A DNA stretch of 64,000 nt from Azomonas macrocytogenes (GTDB taxonomy: Bacteria > Pseudomonadota > Gammaproteobacteria > Pseudomonadales > Pseudomonadaceae), in the NCBI RefSeq assembly GCF_014191985.1, contig NZ_JACHXI010000003.1, positions 62,001 through 126,000 on the forward strand. Direction: 5' to 3'. Below the pieces are notes generated by a model. It was not told the DNA's origin, ran no database searches, and worked only from the letters and a program-made list of their open reading frames with translations. This document shows, in pieces, positions 57,247-64,000 of the stretch (position 1 is the stretch's first letter; every line of letters begins with the position of its first letter). Position numbers and translations under genes: made by a program.

Positions 57247-57882
57247 TCAATGGGTGGCAAAGAGTTCGCTGAAGGCACGGGCGCGACGTTCGACTTCGGC
57301 AGCAGACGATACGGAGAACAGCTCGTGGATCACCGCGAGCATGTCGGCGCCATTGGCGATCAGCACGCCGGCGTTCTGCTGGGTGACGCCGCCGATGGCG
57401 ACGATCGGCAAGTTGAAGCGAGCCCGCGCCTGAGTCAGGAGTGCGAGGCTGGCAGCCGGCGCATCCGGCTTGGTCCTGGATTTGAAGAAGCGGCCGAAGG
57501 CCAGGTAGTCGGCGCCATCCTGTGCTGCCTGTTCGGCCAGTTCCAGTTGCGCATGGCATGTCGCGCCGATAATTGCATCCGGGTCAAGCTGGGTGCGGGC
57601 GGCAGGTAGCGAGCCATCTTCCTGGCCGAGATGCAGGCCGACCCGCAGGCGCGCCGCCAGCTCGACATCATCATTGATGATCAGCCGGGCTGTGTAGTGT
57701 TCGCAGAGATCGCGCAAGGCCTGGGCCTCATCCAGACGCCGCGCCGCGTCGGCAGACTTGTCGCGGTATTGCAGGATGCGGGCGCCACCTTTCAAAGCCG
57801 CTTCGACGAATGGCAGCAGCCGTCCGTCCGCCAGCAGCGTGCTATCGGTAATGGCATAAAGGCCGCGTAGCCGGTGCGTCAT
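57247..57882 (-). CDS. thiE: thiamine-phosphate synthase
   Basis: Couples HMP pyrophosphate with thiazole phosphate. 211 residues from the ATG at 57882, with GGAG upstream. TIM-barrel motifs: [13 protein letters not shown] (about 38), [10 protein letters not shown] (about 69), LGQED and [17 protein letters not shown] near 136. Begins 13 bases after thiD; the longer open frame overlaps thiD and is rejected. Confidence 0.96.
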   Translation of the reverse strand: MTHRLRGLYAITDSTLLADGRLLPFVEAALKGGARILQYRDKSADAARRLDEAQALRDLCEHYTARLIINDDVELAARLRVGLHLGQEDGSLPAARTQLDPDAIIGATCHAQLELAEQAAQDGADYLAFGRFFKSRTKPDAPAASLALLTQARARFNLPIVAIGGVTQQNAGVLIANGADMLAVIHELFSVSSAAEVERRARAFSELFATH

Positions 57883-57895
57883 CGACGTTGCTCCG

Positions 57896-58690
57896 TCAGG
57901 AAATGTCCAGTGGCAGGCGCCGCGGCAGGTACTGGCCGCGGCCCGGTGCTTCGGCGTCGCGCAGGGTGCGCCAGGTGTAGTCGAGGGCTGAGCGCACGGC
58001 GCTGACCCAGGCTTCACCCAGCGCCACGCGGCCAGCCAGAGCGCTGGCCAGGGTACAGCCGGAACCGTGGTAGCTGCCCGGCAGGCGCGGACAGCTGAAG
58101 CTGTGCTGGTCGCCATCGCGTGAATACAGGCGATTATGTACTTCGGTCTCGTCGCCGTGGCCACCAGTGATCAGGAGATGCTCGACGTATGGCAGCAGTT
58201 TGGCGGCGCATTCGTCGGCCGTGCCTTCCGGCAATTCGGCGAGCAGGCGGGCTTCCGGCAGGTTTGGCGTGGCGATGCTGGCCAGCGGCAGCAGGCGTTC
58301 GCGCAACGCGAGCCCGACCTCGTCACGACCCAGCGCACCGCCACCACCGGCGCGTAGCACCGGATCGCAGACTATCGGCAGGCCGGGCAGTTTTTGCAGA
58401 ATTTCCTGCACGACCTCGACCATTTCCAGCGAACCGAGCATCCCGAGCTTGACGGCAGCGATGGGCAGGTCGGCAATCACGGCGTTGGCCTGGGCCAGCA
58501 CCCAATCGCGCTCCAGAACACGAAAATCAATGACGTTGACCGTATCCTGCACGGTCAGGGCCGTGATGGTTGGCGCGGCGTGGCAGCCTTGGGCGAGCAG
58601 GGCTTCGATATCCGCCTGCAGGCCGGCACCGCCACTGGGATCGTGACCGGACAGGCAGAGGACGACGGGGCGGGACGTGTAGGTATTCAT
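57896..58690 (-). CDS. thiD: hydroxymethylpyrimidine/phosphomethylpyrimidine kinase
   Basis: Phosphorylates HMP and HMP-P in thiamine synthesis. 264 residues from the ATG at 58690. Ribokinase-like fold with [15 protein letters not shown] at residues 13-27, [14 protein letters not shown] (about 107) and the anion-hole [15 protein letters not shown] near 205. Operon thiD-thiE, with hemL following. No TPP riboswitch is visible in the 48 bases upstream. Confidence 0.96.
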   Translation of the reverse strand: MNTYTSRPVVLCLSGHDPSGGAGLQADIEALLAQGCHAAPTITALTVQDTVNVIDFRVLERDWVLAQANAVIADLPIAAVKLGMLGSLEMVEVVQEILQKLPGLPIVCDPVLRAGGGGALGRDEVGLALRERLLPLASIATPNLPEARLLAELPEGTADECAAKLLPYVEHLLITGGHGDETEVHNRLYSRDGDQHSFSCPRLPGSYHGSGCTLASALAGRVALGEAWVSAVRSALDYTWRTLRDAEAPGRGQYLPRRLPLDIS

Positions 58691-58738
58691 GGCTGGCGAG
58701 CTTACCATCAAAACCCCGCAACGGCTGCCGGCACTGTT

Positions 58739-59746
58739 TCAGGGAATGGCGTTGCGCTGGCGTGCCAGCTCGGCCAGCAGACGCAGGGACGCGGAATAGT
58801 AGTCTTCTTGTTCACCGTCGATCGGTGCGATGCCGGTGATCTGCCCATCCAGCAAGTTGGCGATGGATTTCACTCCGTAGGACGCCGGATAGGGCGACAG
58901 GGTGCCATTGTCCAGAGCGACCCAGGCATGGACCTGCCCACAACAGGACCAGAAATTCCGGAAAGGGGACAGCAGCGGGCTGTCTGCCGGCATGCCACCC
59001 CAGACCAGATAAAGCGGTACGCGCACGGCATCGAAACCGAAGCGTTTGGGCCAGCCCTCGGCGGGTTGCAGGCTGCCATCCTGCTTCAGGGCTAGCCAGT
59101 CGGGCGGCAGTTGATAGGTGCCGAAGCGTGCCTTCAGCAGCAGGGTCTGGCTATCCTGGAGCACATCCCGCCAGCCTTCCGCTGGAGCCTGTGCGGCGAA
59201 GGCTTGGAGCGCCGGATAGACCAGATAGGATGGATTGAGGATCAACTGGTCAGGTCGCTCGAAACCGTTCAATCCCGGCAGCAGCACAGTATAGCCCGCG
59301 TACTGGCGGATCAGGTTCCGGGCGATGGCCTGGCGGATCGCGCTGGCAGCCTGTGCGTAAGTGTCGTTATCCCAGCGCTCGGCAGCGCGCAGCAAGGCCC
59401 AGGCAATCAGCAGATCGCCGTCGCTGGCATTGTTCTGGTCCTGCACCGGCGGTTTTGCCGCTGGATCGTAGCGCCAAGCGAACAGGGCGTCGTCCTTGCG
59501 CTGCAGATGGTGGCGAGTCCACTGCCAGAGGCGGTCGAAGGTCTGCCGATCGGCGTTGGCTTCGGCCAGCAACATCCCAAAGCCCTGGCTTTCCGAGTGG
59601 CTGACATTGTGATTGCCCGTATCCACCACGCGGCCGCCAGCGATGTAGTGCTGACGATAAGCCGGCCAGCCCTGGTTTGACGCGGTGCTGGCACAGGCTT
59701 GCAGGCAGTAGCAGCAAAGGAGTAGCAAAGGCAGGAATCTTGGCAT
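58739..59746 (-). CDS. bcsZ: cellulase BcsZ (glycoside hydrolase family 8)
   Basis: Periplasmic endo-1,4-beta-glucanase that trims nascent cellulose. 335 residues with a signal peptide ending in LQAC, possibly a lipobox. GH8 signatures: SHSESQGFGMLLA with the general-acid Glu near 54, and NASDGDLLIAWALL with the Asp near 107. Located after bcsD in the cellulose operon; ten bases separate the coding regions. Confidence 0.95.
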   Translation of the reverse strand: MPRFLPLLLLCCYCLQACASTASNQGWPAYRQHYIAGGRVVDTGNHNVSHSESQGFGMLLAEANADRQTFDRLWQWTRHHLQRKDDALFAWRYDPAAKPPVQDQNNASDGDLLIAWALLRAAERWDNDTYAQAASAIRQAIARNLIRQYAGYTVLLPGLNGFERPDQLILNPSYLVYPALQAFAAQAPAEGWRDVLQDSQTLLLKARFGTYQLPPDWLALKQDGSLQPAEGWPKRFGFDAVRVPLYLVWGGMPADSPLLSPFRNFWSCCGQVHAWVALDNGTLSPYPASYGVKSIANLLDGQITGIAPIDGEQEDYYSASLRLLAELARQRNAIP

Positions 59747-59755
59747 GGAAAGAAC

Positions 59756-60229
59756 TCAACTACCGCACCGGAAAACCAGGGCACCGTTCTTGCTCACGGC
59801 GATACATTGCACTTGCAGCAGGGATTCCCCGCTGCCTTGTACCTGGAACCATTGCTGATACATGCCTTCCAGCACGGCTGCCATGGCCTGTCCCCAGTAG
59901 TCTGCCGTTTCCATGATTCCCGGATAGGCGCCATGTACGATGCGGACGGACTGGTTGTCCACTGCCAGGCGTACCCAGCCCCACTCCAGTTCCTGCAGAA
60001 TGCCATTGAGCGAGGCCTCGAATGCTTCCAGTGTCGGTTGCTCATCCAGCGGTTTGGCTGCGGCAACACGCGAACCGACATGGCGCAGGAAGTTGCCGGC
60101 ATCGACACTACCGGCCGATTGATACATTTCGCCGATCAGCGTCAAGACAAAATCCCGCCACTGGCTGCTGCTGCGGCAATTGCCGTAATAGGCCAGGTTT
60201 TGCGCCTGGATGTCGTTTTCGGAAATCAA
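59756..60229 (-). CDS. bcsD: cellulose biosynthesis protein BcsD
   Basis: 157 residues. Resembles the BcsD of Komagataeibacter and Enterobacter type cellulose operons (QAQNLAYYGNCRSSSQWRDF at the start, ADYWGQAMAAVLEGMYQQW near 120), an octameric periplasmic ring that helps align glucan chains for crystalline ribbons. It starts with TTG overlapping the bcsC stop (TTGA); GGAGGA six bases upstream supports this start. Confidence 0.9.
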   Translation of the reverse strand: MISENDIQAQNLAYYGNCRSSSQWRDFVLTLIGEMYQSAGSVDAGNFLRHVGSRVAAAKPLDEQPTLEAFEASLNGILQELEWGWVRLAVDNQSVRIVHGAYPGIMETADYWGQAMAAVLEGMYQQWFQVQGSGESLLQVQCIAVSKNGALVFRCGS

Positions 60230-63200
60230 GGAAGATCCTCCATCGAGTGTTTCAGGTAGATCGCACCGGTCGCTTCCGAATATTCCCCGAAGCTGTCATA
60301 ACCGACCGTCCCGCCCACCTTGGTCTGCTTGCCCAGTTTGTATTCCAGGCTGGCACCGCCATTGAAGGCGATCCCGCTGTCGCTGTTGGAGCTGTAGCGG
60401 GTTTGCATCGTCGGGGCGCTGAGCCCGGCTTCCTGATACAGCGCAGTGCTTGCTGACGACACCTGCTCCAGTTGCGATTGCAGCGACTTGTGGCCCGGAA
60501 AATAGGGTGCGCTGTCCTGGTTATAGGATTGGTAGCCGAGCGATGCTCGGGCCTTTATGTCCCAGCGCTTGTTGGTGAACGAATATTGCACGGGCAGGGA
60601 GACGCCGACGAAGCTCTGGGGGCTGAAATAGCCGCCATGGCCTAGGGTGAATTCACCCAGGTTCTTGTCGTAGCTCATCCAGTTGAGGTTGAAGCCGGTC
60701 TGGAGCTCCTGGTTCTTGGTGCGGAGCGGGCGTACATAGGCGCCGGCGTTGGCGCCGAACGAGTGGTTATCCTTGACGTTTTTGCCACGGTAGACGTTGA
60801 CGTCGTTGCCGGCATAGAAGCCAGCGGTACCGTTGTCATAGGAATACTGGACGTTCACCCCGGTCCTGGTCACGCCACCCCAGGTCTTGCCGGTGAGCGG
60901 GTCCTTGGTTCCAGCGTAGGACAACAGGCTGTCGGTGACCGGCCGGCGCTCGGCACCCAGCGATACCTGGCCGTTTTCGCCGACCTTGGGCATCCATTTG
61001 AAGCCGCCGACGAGATTGGTCTTCTCGAAGCCAAGCGGCGTAGTGCCGATATCGGCCTTGAGCGAATCCGACGTGTAGGCGAGGTTCAGGCCGAGACCGG
61101 CGTCATCCTGGGATTTGGGGCGGTAGGGTTTGAGCGCATCATTGGCAGTGGAATTGCGTAGCGCATAGACTAATCGATCACCCTCGGCTTCTGTTATCCA
61201 CCCTTTGTCGATCAAGGCTTGGCGCACTTTCTCTGCTGCATTGTCTCTGGCTGTTGCGATTGCTGTAGCGCGGTCTTCTAAGCTAAAGGGCGCATCTTTG
61301 GCTGCCTCCATTGCCTGCCGCAGTTCTATAGCGGACTGTATGATGAACTGCTCGTTATACAGTCCGAACGCCATCTGTAATTGGTTACCCTTTATCGCAT
61401 TGCTGCCAAATCGACTGGTATCGCCACTCTTGAGCGTTCCCGCATCCACATAGGTTGGCGTGGCGCTTAGTTCGATGCGTCCGTTTTCCAGCGGCACCAT
61501 CGACAGTTGCAGCGGTGTCTTCACTTCGTTCAGTTGCGACAGACCCTCGTCGCCTTCGCGTGAGCGCAAGGCAATGCTGCCTTGCACCTTGGTCGCGGTC
61601 TTATCCTTGAGAACGGCCAGGTTGCGTTCTATTTCGCTGGTCAAAGGATCTGCCGGAATGTGACTGGGCGATCCCTGGGCAAGCAGGAACGGGACTTTGG
61701 CAGACGCGCTATCCTCGTCATCTTCTTCGTCGATGAATGGGTTGCTGTAACGCGGCCTGGGGTTGGCCATGACCAGCGGGATGCGTGGATCGTCGCTGTC
61801 GCGGAACGGATTATCCTGAGCCATGAGTGGCGTCAAACCGCCGATGGCAACCCCCGGTTGGCCGCTCTTGGCCAACTGGCGGCGCCTGGCCAGTTCCAGC
61901 AGCCTGATCGCCCGGCGGTTTTCGCCGTTGGCAGCAGCGACCCGAGCGGAAAGCACCAGCGAGGTGGTTTCGTCGAGCGCATGGCCGACACGGTTGAGCA
62001 ACTGGGACGCGCGTTGCGGATTATCGCTGGCCAGGGCGGTATCCACGGCGCCGCGCACGGCATCGGGGTTGTCCGGCGACTGCTGCAGCACCGCGTCGTA
62101 GACGGCCGTGGCTTCCTTGTTCATCTTTCCGGACTGGTAAAGCCGCCCCATGGCCAGCAGCAGCCCATCGTCGCGCGGCGTGCCCTGCAGATTGGCCATC
62201 AGCGTGTCGTAGGCGCCGGCCAGGTTGCCGCGGGTCCGCTGCTGATCCGCCTGGGCGACGGCGAAGCCATTGCGCAGTTCCTGCAGGCCTTGCCTGTCCT
62301 CCGTGCTCAGATCGCTGCGCCGTTCGAGCTTGCGCATCAAAGTATCGGCCTCGGCCGCCTGACCGGTTTTGGCCAGTACGGCGACGTGCGAGAGGTAGGC
62401 AGCGGCGCTTTGTTGCTCGTCGGTGTCGCGCAAGTCAGCGCGAACCATGGAGAGAGCCCAGGCCGGTTCGCCCAGATCCGCCAGCGCTACGGCCACCTGC
62501 CCGCGGCTGGCGAAATCCTGCGGGGTGTTTTCGTGCAGAGTGCGCAGGGCCTGACGGGCAATCACCTGGTTGCCGCTGGCTACCGCACTGCGGGCCTTGG
62601 CGATTCGCTCGTTGACCTCGACCCGCTGGAGCAGCGCCTGGATTTCGCTGGAGCCGCGTCGGCCCGGCGGAATGCGCTGCAGATAGCCGGAGGCGTCTTC
62701 CCAGCGCTCCTGGTCAATCGCGAACAGCGCGGCGGCCTGCAGTGCTTCGGCATCCACGGCGCCCTGGGTCTGCGGCTCGACCATCAGGCGAGCCTGCTGG
62801 GGCTCGTTGCTGGTGTTCAGAAAGCGTGCGTAGGACAAGCGTACCCACGGATTCTGTGGGGCCAGCGCCAGGGCTTCGCCGAATGCCTGGGCAGCGCCTT
62901 GCGTATCGCCTTGCTGACGTAGTGTTTCGGCGCGATCGCGTAGCGCCAGGGCTTCGGTTTGCTGCAGGTTGCCAAGCGGTCTGGCCGCGAGGCCGGGATG
63001 ACTGCGCAGCAGATCACCGGCCTGTTCGCGCTTGCCCAGGCGCAGCAGGCTGCCATACAGCCCGAGCAGGGCCGGTTCGCTGCGCGGGTCTTCGGTCAGC
63101 ACCTGCCGGTAGGTTTGCTCAGCGTCGGCCAGTTTCTGCTGGCGCAGTTGAATGTCACCCAGCAGCAGCCGGGCTGAGCGTGGCCGGTCACCGGCTCCCT

Positions 63201-64000
63201 GGGCCAGGCGCTGGGCCAGGGTTGCGGCAGTATCCAGCTGACCCGTATCGCGCTGCCGTCGGGCTGCCTGCAACTGTTCGTAGAATTCGGCATTGGCCAG
63301 GGCGTCGGCCCATTCGCTCCGCCGCTTGGGCGCCAGCGCGATGGCCTTACCGAGGCTGGTGCGTGCCGCGCCGTAGTTTTGCAGGCGCAGTTGGGCGATG
63401 CCCAGGCCACTCCAGGCGTCGGCATCCTTCTCGTTATGACGCAGCGCCTGGTCGAAGTTGGCCAGGGCTGCCGAGTTCCTGCCGCTGCGCAGATCATTGA
63501 AGCCTGCCAGGCGCGTCGTATCGCCGGGGTTGACCTGCCGGCTAGCCTGAACGCTGGCGAAACGGGCCGGTATTTCCGCATCGGCTGGATAGACTTCGCT
63601 GTAGTGAGCGTAGAGTGCGGCATCGTTGCTGCCGGCATTCAGCCAGAGCAACGACTGGCGCCAGTCGGCCTGGGCTTCCGGCAACTGCCGGGACAGCTCG
63701 GCAAGCATGCCGATGGCTTCCCGGCGGGTCGGTTCGCGGTAGCTCAGCACACGTGCCAGGGCGAGCTGGACACGCGGATTGTTCGGCTGCTGGAGCTTCA
63801 ACTGTTCCAACCCTTTTCTGGCCTCGGTCCAGGTGTTTTCCTGGCCCGCCAGGGTTTGGTAATACTCCAGCGCCATGTCCGGCGGCGGGGTATCCCCACC
63901 GAAGAGTTCCCGATAGGACTGGATGGCACTACTGGTATCGCCACGGCTGGCCAGCAGACGAGTCTGGCTCAGTTTGCCCCGGTCCATAGTCCGGCTTTTG
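60226..64000 (-). CDS. bcsC: cellulose synthase subunit BcsC, 5' end cut by the window edge
   Basis: Outer-membrane secretin-like exporter of cellulose. At least 1253 residues are encoded and the frame stays open to the window edge, so the N-terminus and signal peptide lie beyond it. The N-terminal two thirds are TPR repeats (many LGxAxLRLQxYxxA-type units). The C-terminal part is a 16-strand BcsC barrel (ADIGTTPLGFEKTNLVGGFKW, and FGEYSEATGAIYLKH near the end). A segment encoded by about 61141-61440 is lower in GC than its flanks and appears as an extra block before the barrel. bcsA and bcsB are expected further right. Confidence 0.94.
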   Translation of the reverse strand, partial: KSRTMDRGKLSQTRLLASRGDTSSAIQSYRELFGGDTPPPDMALEYYQTLAGQENTWTEARKGLEQLKLQQPNNPRVQLALARVLSYREPTRREAIGMLAELSRQLPEAQADWRQSLLWLNAGSNDAALYAHYSEVYPADAEIPARFASVQASRQVNPGDTTRLAGFNDLRSGRNSAALANFDQALRHNEKDADAWSGLGIAQLRLQNYGAARTSLGKAIALAPKRRSEWADALANAEFYEQLQAARRQRDTGQLDTAATLAQRLAQGAGDRPRSARLLLGDIQLRQQKLADAEQTYRQVLTEDPRSEPALLGLYGSLLRLGKREQAGDLLRSHPGLAARPLGNLQQTEALALRDRAETLRQQGDTQGAAQAFGEALALAPQNPWVRLSYARFLNTSNEPQQARLMVEPQTQGAVDAEALQAAALFAIDQERWEDASGYLQRIPPGRRGSSEIQALLQRVEVNERIAKARSAVASGNQVIARQALRTLHENTPQDFASRGQVAVALADLGEPAWALSMVRADLRDTDEQQSAAAYLSHVAVLAKTGQAAEADTLMRKLERRSDLSTEDRQGLQELRNGFAVAQADQQRTRGNLAGAYDTLMANLQGTPRDDGLLLAMGRLYQSGKMNKEATAVYDAVLQQSPDNPDAVRGAVDTALASDNPQRASQLLNRVGHALDETTSLVLSARVAAANGENRRAIRLLELARRRQLAKSGQPGVAIGGLTPLMAQDNPFRDSDDPRIPLVMANPRPRYSNPFIDEEDDEDSASAKVPFLLAQGSPSHIPADPLTSEIERNLAVLKDKTATKVQGSIALRSREGDEGLSQLNEVKTPLQLSMVPLENGRIELSATPTYVDAGTLKSGDTSRFGSNAIKGNQLQMAFGLYNEQFIIQSAIELRQAMEAAKDAPFSLEDRATAIATARDNAAEKVRQALIDKGWITEAEGDRLVYALRNSTANDALKPYRPKSQDDAGLGLNLAYTSDSLKADIGTTPLGFEKTNLVGGFKWMPKVGENGQVSLGAERRPVTDSLLSYAGTKDPLTGKTWGGVTRTGVNVQYSYDNGTAGFYAGNDVNVYRGKNVKDNHSFGANAGAYVRPLRTKNQELQTGFNLNWMSYDKNLGEFTLGHGGYFSPQSFVGVSLPVQYSFTNKRWDIKARASLGYQSYNQDSAPYFPGHKSLQSQLEQVSSASTALYQEAGLSAPTMQTRYSSNSDSGIAFNGGASLEYKLGKQTKVGGTVGYDSFGEYSEATGAIYLKHSMEDLP

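Noticed and set aside
61582-62922. 446-codon plus-strand frame opposite bcsC
   Set aside because: Shadow of the TPR-coding strand, with no ribosome-binding site or recognisable domain.

Overview
The window is chromosomal DNA from a gamma-proteobacterium of the family Pseudomonadaceae. Gene order and protein sequence both point there. parE-parC, serB-fimX, psd-rhdA, motA-motB and rsgA-orn follow the order known from Pseudomonas aeruginosa. The same holds for the long run proA-nadD-rsfS-rlmH-mrdA-rodA-mltB-rlpA-dacC-ybeD-lipB-lipA and for leuS-lptE-holA, lnt, corC-ybeY-ybeZ-miaB and hemL-thiE-thiD. The DNA is GC-rich with GC-rich third codon positions. No rRNA, tRNA, CRISPR array, phage or intact insertion sequence was seen.

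Layout. (1) 1-16490: topoisomerase IV genes (parE cut by the window edge, parC), an orphan PqiC-like lipoprotein, a YtjB-family membrane protein divergent from serB, fimX, psd-rhdA, motAB behind a probable FliA promoter, and rsgA/orn. (2) 16499-21186: an accessory stretch. It holds an NAD(P)-binding protein coupled to a MORN-repeat/C13-peptidase lipoprotein, then a CidA/LrgA-LrgB-LON-domain operon and a small secreted protein of unknown function. (3) 21187-29113: an AT-rich 0.84 kb non-coding stretch with a Fur-box candidate, then an iron-siderophore operon. The operon encodes a FepA/PfeA-type receptor, a SAM methyltransferase, a PfeE/IroE-type esterase, DUF3649, PepSY and DUF3325 proteins. 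(4) 29209-30528: a DedA-PAP2 fusion. (5) 30661-41734: a very compact operon for proline, NAD, ribosome maturation, cell elongation and lipoate, closed by a strong terminator. (6) 41842-58690: mostly minus-strand housekeeping genes, including a small arfA gene that carries its own terminator hairpin, and two palindrome-rich intergenic regions. (7) 58739-64000: bcsZ, bcsD and the 3' part of bcsC, the distal end of a cellulose-synthesis operon whose bcsA/bcsB would lie to the right.

Points for a second look: the methyltransferase inside the siderophore operon; the MORN-peptidase lipoprotein and its coupled partner; arfA with an embedded hairpin before its stop codon; a 230-bp element with 23-bp perfect terminal inverted repeats; and low-GC in-frame patches in leuS and bcsC. 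I see no clear-cut unknown multi-gene defence or mobile system. All statements come from reading the sequence and from family knowledge; no database search was run.
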